A DNA stretch of 64,000 nt from Tengunoibacter tsumagoiensis (GTDB taxonomy: Bacteria > Chloroflexota > Ktedonobacteria > Ktedonobacterales > Ktedonobacteraceae), in contig NZ_BIFR01000001.1 in assembly GCF_003967535.1 (NCBI RefSeq), positions 1,921,001 through 1,985,000 of the forward strand, written 5' to 3'. A program made the position numbers and the translations under genes. Below, piece by piece: positions 17,523 through 25,526 of the stretch (the first letter of the stretch is position 1; each line of letters begins with the position of its first letter). The notes under the pieces are model-generated. The model was given only the letters and a program-made list of their open reading frames with translations, had not been told where the DNA came from and made no database searches.

Positions 17523-18746
17523 ATGTTATTGCGTATCGCCATGCTCAGTATCCACACGTCGCCGCTGGCAAATCCGGGGCAGACGAAGGATGCAGGAGGC
17601 ATGAATGTTTATATACGAGAATTAGCTCGCGAGCTTGCCAAACAAAATATACTTATCGATATATTTACTCGTTGGACCGACGAACAGGTTCCCCAGATCG
17701 TCCAGCTTGCCCCCAATGCCCGTGTTATTCATATCAAAGCGGGCCCGCTAGCACCGATCCATAAAGATGAATTATATCAATATACCCCCACATTTGCGCG
17801 TCATATCGATGAGTTTCGACGTCGCGAGGGTAATCGCTATGACGTCATCCACAGTCATTACTGGTTGTCTGGAGTTGCGGCTATGCGCCTGGCCTGTACG
17901 TGGGGTATTCCTCATATCACGATGTTCCACACGCTGGCACGTTTGAAACAGCAGGCAAATCCTGCTGCTACTGAGCCTCCGTTGCGCCTGGAGATGGAGC
18001 AGCGGCTGATCCACCATGTTGATCGGATCATTGCGGCCACCGCTGATGAGCGAACCCAATTAATGCGTAGCTGTGGAGGTACAGATCAGCAGGTCGAAGT
18101 CATTCCCTGCGGAGTCGATTTACAGCTCTTCACCCCTCAATCGAAAAAATGGGCACGTGAGCAACTTGGGCTGCCGGAAGAGCAGCCTCTCTTATTGTTT
18201 GCAGGCAGACTGGATCCTTTCAAAGGGCCAGATGTTTTGCTGCATGCGGCCAGATTGATGCAGAAGAAAACGCATGTCGTTATTGTTGGTGGGCAGCTGG
18301 AGGGCGATAGAGATCTTGAGCAACTGCGCCACTTAGCAGAGGAGCTCCAGCTTTCATCTCGCGTCCATTTTCTGGGGGCGCGTCCGCGTGCCGAGATGCC
18401 GCTTCTCTATAGTGCTGTAGATGTGACCGTCGTTCCCTCATATCATGAAAGCTTTGGGCTGGCGGCGGTTGAATCGCTGGCCTGTGGAACGCCAGTGGTG
18501 GCTACTCGTGCGGGTGGCCTGACCACCGTCATTCAGCATAGTCAGACCGGCTTTCTCGTGCCACGTAATCCAGGCTTCTTTGCCGAACGGCTGGACCTTC
18601 TGTTGAGCGATCCAGAGCTAGCCGCTCGTATGAGTGCAGCGGCCCGCTCATCGATTCTAAAATTTGGCTGGGAGAGCGTCGCCAGTCAGATGCGTGAGCT
18701 GTATGAGGATATGGTGGAAGAGGGTCGCTGTCTGGTGGCGCTTTAG
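17523..18746 (+). CDS. MshA-like GT4 glycosyltransferase
   Basis: A 407-residue retaining GT-B glycosyltransferase of family 4. The N-terminal donor-loop signature (SIHTSPLANPGQTKDAGGMN, then VYIRELARELA) is the form found in MshA, which makes GlcNAc-inositol, and in sucrose-phosphate-synthase-like enzymes. The C-terminal nucleotide-sugar domain has FAGRLDPFKGPDVLL and the E-x7-E motif HESFGLAAVESLACGTPVV. No mycothiol genes are next to it, so the acceptor is uncertain. The start ATG at 17523 follows GAGGAG by about 10 nt; an ATG at 17505 in the same frame lacks this. The last 30 bp of the gene are duplicated just past the stop codon. Confidence 0.88.
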   Translation: MLLRIAMLSIHTSPLANPGQTKDAGGMNVYIRELARELAKQNILIDIFTRWTDEQVPQIVQLAPNARVIHIKAGPLAPIHKDELYQYTPTFARHIDEFRRREGNRYDVIHSHYWLSGVAAMRLACTWGIPHITMFHTLARLKQQANPAATEPPLRLEMEQRLIHHVDRIIAATADERTQLMRSCGGTDQQVEVIPCGVDLQLFTPQSKKWAREQLGLPEEQPLLLFAGRLDPFKGPDVLLHAARLMQKKTHVVIVGGQLEGDRDLEQLRHLAEELQLSSRVHFLGARPRAEMPLLYSAVDVTVVPSYHESFGLAAVESLACGTPVVATRAGGLTTVIQHSQTGFLVPRNPGFFAERLDLLLSDPELAARMSAAARSSILKFGWESVASQMRELYEDMVEEGRCLVAL

Positions 18747-18787
18747 GAGATAGAGTAGAAGAGGGTCGCTGTCTGGTGGCGCTTTAG
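18717..18787 (+). repeat. 30-bp direct repeat at gene 3' end
   Basis: The last 30 bp of the glycosyltransferase gene (18717-18746, starting GAAGAGGGTCGC and ending CGCTTTAG) recur exactly at 18758-18787 after an 11-bp spacer. This is a tandem duplication that leaves the reading frame intact. The following sequence up to 19177 carries no supported gene. Confidence 0.9.
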
Positions 18788-19177
18788 AAAAGAGAAGAGA
18801 ATTGCGACTAACCATGATTAGTTGCAATTGCGAGCTTATCCTGGCCTCATGCCTACCAAGACTAGGGTCTTCTGGCCTGGAGCCGATAAAGAAGAGAGGA
18901 AACAGAACTCAGCTATCAGAATTGTGAGACTGAACTGTCATCTGTTCCGTATCCATATCAGGCCAGAAGTCACATTGTGCACCGATGCAGAGGAGATGGT
19001 CATAAAAGGGGTCACTACGCGACATGAAAACTCCGTGTTCAGTGGCGATCCATCAATGTTTGCTTAAATGTTGAGCACATCTCAACAATTGGTTGTAATG
19101 ATCTGCATTGATGTAGAGTGGAATAAGAAACAATACGCTGACAATGTTGTTGAGATGCAAATTCATAGCGTTTAGGG

Positions 19178-19206
19178 TGGACTTTCACCTATCTCTATGG
19201 TATACT
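19178..19206 (+). promoter_or_regulatory. Promoter of candidate ncRNA
   Basis: TGGACT (19178-19183) and TATACT (19201-19206) are separated by 17 bp, and TGG precedes the -10 as an extended element. The expected start is near 19212-19213, which is where the outer stem of the candidate RNA begins. Confidence 0.55.
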
Positions 19207-19211
19207 CACAC

Positions 19212-19459
19212 CAACAGCAAGAGACATTCACGTTTAAAGACGTTCAACCTGAGGGCCACTGCTCTTAAGGAGAGAGTGCTGCCTACACAGGTTTTGACCA
19301 CTCAGAAGAATACTGGGTTGAAGGTGGAGCTGCTTATGTGTACAGTCTCAATTGAAATGCAGGGGCGTCCAATCATCGAATTTTACACGATCTCTGCGAC
19401 TGAGGCTGTTGCTGACAGATAAAGGGTGCACCAGGGACATTTTCCCTGGTGCTTTTTTT
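19212..19459 (+). ncRNA. Candidate structured RNA with own promoter and terminator
   Basis: About 248 nt run from a good promoter to an intrinsic terminator. The ends of the body can pair (CAACAGC 19212-19218 with GCTGTTG 19405-19411). A middle stem is TTCAACC (19243-19249) with GGTTGAA (19316-19322), and an inner hairpin has CACT-CTCT and AGAG-AGTG around TAAGG (19257-19278). This nested, rod-like plan recalls 6S RNA, but I cannot confirm membership. The transcript also holds a possible 28-codon frame (19336-19422) with a modest GGAG, so a small mRNA is the alternative. Confidence 0.4.
19428..19459 (+). terminator. Intrinsic terminator
   Basis: A perfect 10-bp stem GCACCAGGGA / TCCCTGGTGC with a 5-nt loop is followed by seven T. 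It ends the transcript starting near 19212. Confidence 0.93.
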
Positions 19460-19683
19460 ATTCCCCTCACACATATCCACCGGACAGACTCAAGCATTTT
19501 CTTGTACAGGCTTTATTGATTGGCAACTGGTAGTGCAGCCCCTGATAGTCATAGGAGAAAGAGAGGACCCAGACTTCTTTTTATTGATCGACGAGAGCGA
19601 GTTTAAGCGAAGCCATCCGGGCAGTGTATGCTGGATGGTATGTGGTACGAAGTGGTTGTCAGATTAAAAAGGAGAGTAGGAAC

Positions 19684-19965
19684 ATGAACTCAAGTATGAT
19701 TAACAAAATTGCGAAAGCCAAACGGTACGCCGAGGAGCCTGAGCGCATTCAATTTACGCGTTTCGAAGCCAATTTTCAGGGCGAAAACGACGTCCATACC
19801 ACAACATATAGTAGTGGCGAATGGCAGTGCACCTGTCGCTTTTTCCATGATTGGGGTGATTGCTGCCATACAATGGCGATGCAGCGTGTCCTGGGCGTTA
19901 CTATTCCAGCGGCCCATCGCCACGGTGTCTTAACAGGTCTGGGGACCGGTCCTCTCACACACTGA
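19684..19965 (+). CDS. SWIM zinc-finger mini-protein
   Basis: A 93-residue cytoplasmic protein that is little more than a SWIM-type zinc finger. The ligands CxC (Cys49, Cys51) and CxH (Cys60, His62) occur in the order CTCRFFHDWGDCCH. The preceding beta-hairpin (RFEANFQGEND...TTYSSGEWQ) is the usual SWIM context in which the finger binds DNA or protein. The short basic N-terminal helix (MINKIAKAKRYAEEP) may add nucleic-acid contacts. The start ATG at 19684 has GGAGAG and a second AGG upstream. SWIM domains normally sit inside larger SWI2/SNF2 or transposase-like proteins, so a free-standing copy is unusual. The function is unknown. Confidence 0.8.
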   Translation: MNSSMINKIAKAKRYAEEPERIQFTRFEANFQGENDVHTTTYSSGEWQCTCRFFHDWGDCCHTMAMQRVLGVTIPAAHRHGVLTGLGTGPLTH

Positions 19966-20051
19966 CCTTGCTGCTATCTTATGTGTGTGCAGAAGAAGAC
20001 CGCTGGCTTGTAGTGTGGAGAAGAAGGTTGAGGGTCACGTAAAGAAAAACA

Positions 20052-20103
20052 AAGAGGCTCTGCTCATTTGAGAAGTGAACAAAGGCAGAGCCTCTTGTTT
20101 TTT
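20052..20103 (+). terminator. Intrinsic terminator
   Basis: A 12-bp stem (AAGAGGCTCTGC at 20052-20063 with GCAGAGCCTCTT at 20085-20096) and a 21-nt loop are followed by GTTTTTT. It probably ends transcription from the SWIM gene, although it lies about 90 bp past the stop. The 287-bp gap holds nothing else supported. Confidence 0.8.
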
Positions 20104-20252
20104 GGCCTGTGATATGGTCTGGTTGTAGGCGCTTCAAAATAGGGCAGATCTCCTCATGGCATCGTCTTAAAGCCCTGATTGAGAGGGGCTTAAGAAGCAT
20201 GAGTGATTGTTTCCATCCTGTGCAGAGCAGCTAAGCGGGCGTCTGCGTATGC

Positions 20253-20654
20253 TTAGAAGTTTCGGCCAAGGATGACATATCCGCCAATAATAATGGCAAT
20301 CATAAGTACAGCCAGTATAGCGATAAAGATCAGATCTTTGCGCACATAGGCAAAGTGTTCAGCTGTAATGAGCGAAGCGGAATTGCGCTGTTGTTGAACG
20401 CGAGCGCCAGCCTGACGGCGGGCAGCCATACGTGCAGCGGCGCTCCCTCCTTTTGGTGTAGCAGGGACGATGGGCTCAGCCGAGTACTCTTCCGTCTCAG
20501 GAAGCGTAGCGGTAGCGGCTGGAGCTCTGGTTGGTAGAGGTGCGATCTCCTCTTCTGCCTCCGCGGTAGCGGGACGTACCAGCTCAAAACCCTTTTGAGC
20601 TTTGGCTTTTTGACGTTGCGCAGTCGCGCGTGAATTTGCAGATTTCTTTGGCAT
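20253..20654 (-). CDS. C-terminally anchored membrane protein
   Basis: I do not recognise this 133-residue protein. Its N-terminal two-thirds are Ala/Lys/Arg/Glu-rich and look disordered (KKSANSRATAQRQKAKAQKG onward), and it ends with one membrane helix (about residues 108-130, DLIFIAILAVLMIAIIIGGYVIL) and a short NF tail. This is a tail-anchored topology with the basic region in the cytoplasm. Similar short proteins with a basic N-terminal half and one helix occur around translation or secretion genes in this phylum, but no partner is obvious here. The start ATG at 20654 has GGGAG about 12 nt upstream. Confidence 0.75.
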   Translation of the reverse strand: MPKKSANSRATAQRQKAKAQKGFELVRPATAEAEEEIAPLPTRAPAATATLPETEEYSAEPIVPATPKGGSAAARMAARRQAGARVQQQRNSASLITAEHFAYVRKDLIFIAILAVLMIAIIIGGYVILGRNF

Positions 20655-20863
20655 AATTTTGCTTGCTCCCTACTCGTCAGGCACACCATAGTGCAAGCTG
20701 GACGAGCGAATTGATTCTTTTGAAACGCCTGCCTTCTGGGTGAGACGCAGCGTAAGGCGTTACTGCACCTGTACTATCGAGCGTTTACGAGACGATTGCA
20801 TTCATTATACATGAAACATATGCTGTAGTCGAGACTCTCCATCCGCCTGGGCTAGAAGTGTCT

Positions 20864-20892
20864 TTGACAAATGGGTCGAGCTGTGCTACTCT
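20864..20892 (+). promoter_or_regulatory. Consensus sigma-70-type promoter
   Basis: TTGACA at 20864-20869 and TACTCT at 20887-20892 are spaced by exactly 17 bp. The predicted start is near 20899, about 50 nt before the terminator hairpin at 20951. Confidence 0.7.
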
Positions 20893-20898
20893 TTACGT

Positions 20899-20986
20899 TG
20901 GACATAAAGGGCAGAACAAATCTATCACCAGAATGTATGGAACCGTGAGGAAGGCTAGCCCCGATAGATGGCTAGTCCTTTTTTCT
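20899..20986 (+). ncRNA. Short terminated transcript upstream of mnmA
   Basis: A roughly 86-nt RNA is predicted from the promoter at 20864 to an intrinsic terminator (AAGGCTAGCC 20951-20960, GGCTAGTCCTT 20970-20980, then T-run). The terminator loop contains GATAGAT (20963-20969), which is complementary to ATCTATC at 20920-20926, allowing a pseudoknot or a competing fold. It may be a small RNA or an attenuator for mnmA, whose ATG is 117 bp further on. I do not recognise a known riboswitch class. The rest of the gap from 20655 has only a weak hairpin near 20732-20761. Confidence 0.45.
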
Positions 20987-21102
20987 ACGCACTTCTCTGC
21001 ATCTTCTTTTGTATGAACGAATTTTGTATGAACGAAGTGGAGAAGCTTTTCCATCATCTACTATTACGATACACTCTAGTCACAACAAGCAGGACGTGAA
21101 TC

Positions 21103-22275
21103 ATGGCACGAATTGTCGTCGCAATGAGCGGCGGCGTAGATAGTTCGGTCGCCGCGGCGCTTCTAAAAGAGCAGGGGCACGAGGTGATTGGCATTATGCT
21201 ACGCCTCTGGTCAGAACCAGGCGTGATTGAATATGGCGATGTTGAGCGCGTGGTACAGAATAAATGTTGCTCGCTGGAAGCCGTCGATGACGCCCGGCGT
21301 GTTGCGCGTATGCTCGATATCCCCTTTTATCTGGTCAATGTAGAGCAAGAATTTAAAGATAAGATCGTTGATACGTTTTATGAAGATTACGTGGCTGGTC
21401 GTACTCCCAATCCCTGCCTGAATTGTAATCGGCAGATTCGCTTTACCACTCTGCTTAACCGGGCACTGGCTCTGGATGCTGATTACCTTGCCACGGGTCA
21501 TTATGTTCAGGTTGACGATCATCCAGTCAAAAGCGGGAAGCGCCGTCTCCGTCGAGGGGTTGATCCAGATAAAGATCAATCCTATGTCCTGCACGTCCTT
21601 AATCAGCATCAATTGGCCCATGCCTGTTTTCCGCTGGGTGGCTTTACTAAGCCACAGGTACGAGCAATGGCCGCTGAGCGTGGTATGACCGTTGCCCAAA
21701 AGGCAGAGAGCCAGGAGATCTGCTTTGTGGCTCAGAACGATTACCGTGGCTTTATTGATCGCTATGCAGAGTCCAGGCGTGAGGAACAAGAGGAGCGTGA
21801 GCTGGTCGCCGTTGGGGCCACCAGATCGTCTTCATCACTGATCACGATTCCTCGTCCAGGTCCCATCTATAATCAAGAGGGGAAGACCCTGGGACGGCAT
21901 CGTGGGCTGGCGTACTATACCATCGGGCAGCGGAAAGGCCTGGGGATTACCTCATCTGAGCCTCTCCATGTCTTAAAGATCGATGCGACCAACAACGCTC
22001 TTGTCGTTGGGCCAGCGACTGCATTGGACCAGCAGGAGTTTGTGGTCGGAAAGATGCACTATCTCAGCGGCGAGACGCCTGCTGAGCCCTTTGATGCGCA
22101 GGTGCGCGTTCGCTATAAGGCTCCTGAACAGCCGGCACGAGTTACTCCTTTAGAGGGAGGTCGTGCTCACGTCACACTGCTACACCCACAACGGGCCATC
22201 ACACCCGGCCAGGCCGCCGTCTTTTATGGTGGTGAGGATGGAGATGAGGTGTTGTGCGGAGGAATTATTGAATGA
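21103..22275 (+). CDS. mnmA: tRNA 2-thiouridylase MnmA
   Basis: MnmA adds sulfur to U34 of tRNA-Lys, -Glu and -Gln, using ATP to activate the base and a persulfide relay. The 390-residue length fits. The PP-loop is SGGVDSS (residues 9-15), and the catalytic cysteines are Cys105 in NPCLNCN and Cys207 in SQEICF. A central insertion (about 226-240, [18 protein letters not shown]) is longer than in most homologues. The C-terminal beta-barrel is complete. The start ATG at 21103 follows AGGA by about 9 nt. The stop codon overlaps the ATG of lepA (ATGA), so the two are translationally coupled. Confidence 0.97.
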   Translation: MARIVVAMSGGVDSSVAAALLKEQGHEVIGIMLRLWSEPGVIEYGDVERVVQNKCCSLEAVDDARRVARMLDIPFYLVNVEQEFKDKIVDTFYEDYVAGRTPNPCLNCNRQIRFTTLLNRALALDADYLATGHYVQVDDHPVKSGKRRLRRGVDPDKDQSYVLHVLNQHQLAHACFPLGGFTKPQVRAMAAERGMTVAQKAESQEICFVAQNDYRGFIDRYAESRREEQEERELVAVGATRSSSSLITIPRPGPIYNQEGKTLGRHRGLAYYTIGQRKGLGITSSEPLHVLKIDATNNALVVGPATALDQQEFVVGKMHYLSGETPAEPFDAQVRVRYKAPEQPARVTPLEGGRAHVTLLHPQRAITPGQAAVFYGGEDGDEVLCGGIIE

Positions 22276-24083
22276 CTGATCTGGCACACATTCGCAATTT
22301 TTGCATTATTGCTCACATTGATCACGGCAAGTCTACTCTCGCAGATCGCTTGCTTGAATTTACCGGGACGGTCTCCAAGCGTGAGCTTATGCAGCAGACG
22401 CTCGACCAGATGGAACTGGAACGCGAGAAAGGGATCACGATCAAGGCTCAGGCTGTCCGGATGCGCTACAAGGCATTAAACGGAGAAGAATATGAGCTCA
22501 ATCTGATCGATACCCCGGGACATGTGGACTTTACCTACGAGGTATCTCGCAGTCTGGCGGCCTGTGAAGGGGCCCTGCTGGTGGTTGATTCGACACAGGG
22601 GATCGAAGCCCAGACCCTGGCGAACTTATATCTGGCGTTAGAGGCGAATCTGGACTTGATTCCAGTCATCAACAAGATCGATCTCCCCAGCGCTGAGCCA
22701 GAGCGTGTTCGCCAGGAGGTCGAGGATGTGATTGGTATTCCTAAAGAAGATTGTATTCTCGCCTCGGCCAAAGAAGGCATCGGGACGCAGGATATTCTGG
22801 AAGCAATCATTAAAAATATTCCACCGCCGAAAGGGGATCTCAACGCTCCTCTGAGAGCCCTGGTATTTGACTCACACTATGATGCGTATAAAGGCGTGAT
22901 TGCGTATCTACGTGTGATGGATGGCTCATTAAAGGTCAATGAGCGGATCGCTTTGATTGCCTCTGAGAGCAGCGCTGAAATTCTGGAAGCGGGCTACTTT
23001 CATCCTAAGATGACCTCTGTTGGTGAACTGACGACCGGTGAGGTTGGGTATATTGCGACTGGCTTTAAAAATGTCAAGGATTGTCGTGTTGGCGATACCG
23101 TAACCGTCCCTTCAGCCCTTGGCACTATTCAGCCGCTTGCTGGTTATGAACCTGCTAAACCCATGGTCTTTGCAGGAATCTACCCTGTAGATAGCAATGA
23201 CTATCCTGAGTTGCGAGAGGCACTGGATCGTCTGAAGCTCAATGATGCGGCCCTGTTTTACGAGCCCGAGACCTCTAATGCGCTCGGTTTTGGTTTTCGC
23301 TGTGGTTTCCTGGGGCTTTTACACATGGAGATTATTCAGGAGCGCCTGGAGCGGGAATACAATCTGGACATTCTGGCGACTGCGCCCAGTGTGGCGTACC
23401 ATGTGACGAAAATGGGTGGAGAGGTCATTGAGGTGGATAATCCGTCCGAGATGCCATCCTTTGGCGAAATTGAGAAGATCGAAGAGCCGACCATGGATAT
23501 CTCCATCTTCACACCAAGTCGCTATATTGGAACCATTATGGATCTTGTTACCACTCGGCGCGGCATTTATAAAGATCTGAAGTACATTGAAGCCGAGCGC
23601 GTTCTTCTCACCTATACCATGCCACTTGCTGAACTGATCATTGATTTTTATGATCAGTTAAAGTCGCGTACTCAGGGTTATGCCTCGCTGGATTATAGTT
23701 TTGCGGGCTATCTGGAGGCTGATCTGGTCAAACTGGATATTCTGGTCAATGCCTTTCCAGTGGATGCTCTCTCGTTGATTATGCACAAGGATAACGCCTA
23801 TTATCAAGGAAGAGCGCTGGTAGAGAAATTGCAGAAGCTGATTCCACGTCAGATGTTTGAGGTCCCGATTCAGGCTGCCATTGGTTCACGTGTTGTGGCT
23901 CGCGAGACCGTGCGAGCGATGCGTAAGGACGTTCTGGCCAAATGTTATGGTGGTGATATTAGCCGTAAGCGTAAACTTCTCGAGAAACAGAAGGAAGGGA
24001 AGAAGCGCATGAAGATGGTAGGAAGTGTTGAGATCCCTCAAGAGGCCTTCATGGCCATCCTGTCTCTTGGAGATAATAACTAG
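22272..24083 (+). CDS. lepA: Elongation factor 4 (LepA)
   Basis: LepA is a ribosome-associated GTPase that aids translation and ribosome assembly under stress. The 603-residue length is normal. G motifs are AHIDHGKST (G1, 14-22), GITIKAQ (G2), DTPGHVDF (G3), NKIDLPSA (G4) and a G5-like SAKEG. Domains II, III and V follow, and the LepA-specific C-terminal domain ends with [16 protein letters not shown] and a family-typical [12 protein letters not shown]. The ATG at 22272 overlaps the mnmA stop by four bases. It is the last gene of the pair, with a terminator 18 bp past the stop codon. Confidence 0.98.
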   Translation: MTDLAHIRNFCIIAHIDHGKSTLADRLLEFTGTVSKRELMQQTLDQMELEREKGITIKAQAVRMRYKALNGEEYELNLIDTPGHVDFTYEVSRSLAACEGALLVVDSTQGIEAQTLANLYLALEANLDLIPVINKIDLPSAEPERVRQEVEDVIGIPKEDCILASAKEGIGTQDILEAIIKNIPPPKGDLNAPLRALVFDSHYDAYKGVIAYLRVMDGSLKVNERIALIASESSAEILEAGYFHPKMTSVGELTTGEVGYIATGFKNVKDCRVGDTVTVPSALGTIQPLAGYEPAKPMVFAGIYPVDSNDYPELREALDRLKLNDAALFYEPETSNALGFGFRCGFLGLLHMEIIQERLEREYNLDILATAPSVAYHVTKMGGEVIEVDNPSEMPSFGEIEKIEEPTMDISIFTPSRYIGTIMDLVTTRRGIYKDLKYIEAERVLLTYTMPLAELIIDFYDQLKSRTQGYASLDYSFAGYLEADLVKLDILVNAFPVDALSLIMHKDNAYYQGRALVEKLQKLIPRQMFEVPIQAAIGSRVVARETVRAMRKDVLAKCYGGDISRKRKLLEKQKEGKKRMKMVGSVEIPQEAFMAILSLGDNN

Positions 24084-24100
24084 CGCAAGACATAAAACGA

Positions 24101-24140
24101 GGGCTGGATAGTCACGGCTATCCAGCCCTGTCGGTTTTTT
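24101..24140 (+). terminator. Terminator after lepA, possibly bidirectional
   Basis: A perfect 11-bp stem GGGCTGGATAG / CTATCCAGCCC (24101-24111, 24118-24128) is followed on the plus strand by a T-run at 24135-24140. On the minus strand the opposite side reads CGTTTTATG, so it may also stop the candidate RNA coming from the right. Confidence 0.85.
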
Positions 24141-24239
24141 CTTCTTCACAACTCCCATATCACGTCAACCGATGAGAATCGCTTTACTCGAGACATCGCT
24201 GGCATCTATTCTTCAGCGATCATCCCCATAATACTTCAA

Positions 24240-24508
24240 GCCATCTCGTAACGCATAGTAGGCGTCTAGCTATATACACTCTCTATAACGAGTTGTGGTT
24301 GAGATACAAGACGATGACTAGACGTTTTCAGGGGGAGCCCATTGCCCGCATCCACGGGCCCTGCTAGTCAATCTGATAAACCATCCCAAGGATTCGTATT
24401 GGTTTCTTCGTCGGTCTCATAAGCGGCTCCTTTCGGAAATTGCTCTGCTAGGCCGTTGCTAGTGCCAGGGTCTGTTTGCTCCCTGGTGGTGTCCCTTTGT
24501 AGGAACAC
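24240..24508 (-). ncRNA. Candidate structured RNA convergent with lepA
   Basis: On the minus strand a near-consensus promoter is followed by a chain of hairpins: GTGTTCC/GGGACAC (24508-24489), CCAGGG/CCCTGG (24486-24465), CTAG/CTAG (24462-24448), TCC-GAAA-GGA (24437-24428), an AAACCA/TGGTTT arm (24405-24378), and TGACTAG/CTAGTCA (24370-24315) enclosing GCCCG/CGGGC. A further stem lies near 24245-24290. There is no downstream minus-strand gene, so it is not a leader, and no convincing protein frame. The 3' end is uncertain and may extend to the terminator near 24101. I do not recognise tmRNA, RNase P RNA or SRP RNA signatures. Confidence 0.45.
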
Positions 24509-24512
24509 TTTG

Positions 24513-24541
24513 ATACTAACATATCTCCTGGGACTTGTCAA
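24513..24541 (-). promoter_or_regulatory. Consensus promoter for the minus-strand RNA
   Basis: Read on the minus strand, TTGACA (24541-24536) and TAGTAT (24518-24513) are separated by 17 bp. The start is expected near 24506-24508, exactly where the first hairpin begins. Confidence 0.7.
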
Positions 24542-25172
24542 GATCGGATACTCCCATTAGTGTGAAGTTTATTCATAGAATGACGTATATAAACGTTTAG
24601 GCTGTGAAAATTTTGTGAATAAAAAGGTTTCTCAGTGTTGAGAAAAGGCTCTTTAATCGGCATCGCTGGCGTCGATTGTGCCCCTGGGTTGTGGCATCAT
24701 CCATTTTTTTTCAGATGGTAAAAAAATGTGTTGGAAGGCCCCGAGCAGGTGGAATGAATAAGTACTTTTTCGAGGATCAGTTCTCGATTTCACATTTGTG
24801 TGGTATAGTAAGTGCGGTAGGAAGAGGTGGCAGAGGAGGAGTAAGCAGATCTGTGTGCGTCTAACGAATGTGAGCACAAGAGGAAGAGCTATAGAGCAGA
24901 GACCTGTGCGATCAGATATCTTCGATGAAGAATGATAAGAGCTTCCTCTTTTGGGTCTATGTTTGCGTCCAGTGTACGATAAACATAGAAACTGGCAACC
25001 AACAGGAAGCTGTTCTTTTTGGATGTAACCAATTTGTATTTGCTTACGTAATGAGCAGTAGAAGGTATTATTACAGGGCGCGTTGACCAAGGTGAGACAC
25101 CGTGTTCATAGATTGTTTTCTTGGTAACATCCAACTTTCTAAGATTCTAAGATTCTGAGAGGTAATGCAACC
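24542..25172. other. Gap without supported gene
   Basis: About 630 bp between the candidate RNA promoter and the small gene at 25173. A 145-codon minus-strand frame (24653-25090) has no plausible ribosome site, unusual composition and no domain, so I do not call it. The sequence is AT-rich, with a run of T around 24706. Confidence 0.5.
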
Positions 25173-25373
25173 ATGTCGACCGGTACTGCTGAAAAGACAC
25201 TGAACCGCGCTCTAGAGTTATTGGGTGGTTCGATTGACCCAGATATTGCCGAGACGTACTCATCAATTGAGGCTCGTATTTTGGCGCAGGCTTTAGAAAA
25301 TGTGGAGATTGCAGAACAACGTCTCCGTGAGATTCAGAAGCTTTTTGGTGAGATTGAAGAGGTGATGGTTTAG
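25173..25373 (+). CDS. Small helical protein, unknown
   Basis: This 66-residue soluble protein looks entirely helical. A long amphipathic stretch (EARILAQALENVEIAEQRLR, then EIQKLFGEIEEV) could form a coiled coil. It has no Cys, no membrane segment and no catalytic motif. GAGAGG lies about 10 nt before the ATG. It stands alone with a terminator 77 bp after its stop, so it is transcribed on its own. I cannot name a family; it could be a small binding protein or a subunit of a larger complex. Confidence 0.65.
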   Translation: MSTGTAEKTLNRALELLGGSIDPDIAETYSSIEARILAQALENVEIAEQRLREIQKLFGEIEEVMV

Positions 25374-25450
25374 CCTGGCTCGGGATGTGTGGGGATGAGG
25401 GCGCTTATTTCAAACACACCGCAATCTACCAGTATATTTCTGCGATGTAA

Positions 25451-25502
25451 CAGAACAGAGCTGGCCTTTTTTGAATGGGAAGGCCCGCTCTGTTCTGTTT
25501 TT
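25451..25502. terminator. Bidirectional intrinsic terminator
   Basis: A long stem (CAGAACAGAGC-GGCCTT with its complement, 25451-25468 and 25480-25497) is followed by five T on the plus strand and flanked by A residues on the other side. It separates the convergent 25173 gene and the dihydrouridine synthase gene. Confidence 0.9.
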
Positions 25503-25526
25503 GTGCTCTGGAGCTTGTCGGGAGTG

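Noticed and set aside
24300..24508. tmRNA on the minus strand, suggested by a frame ending LALATA followed by a stop
   Set aside because: There is no tRNA-like domain (no GGATTCGA-type start or T-loop near the 3' end), and the frame lies too close to the predicted 5' end.
24653..25090. 145-codon minus-strand frame
   Set aside because: Cys/Leu-rich composition unlike neighbouring genes, no ribosome site and no recognisable domain.
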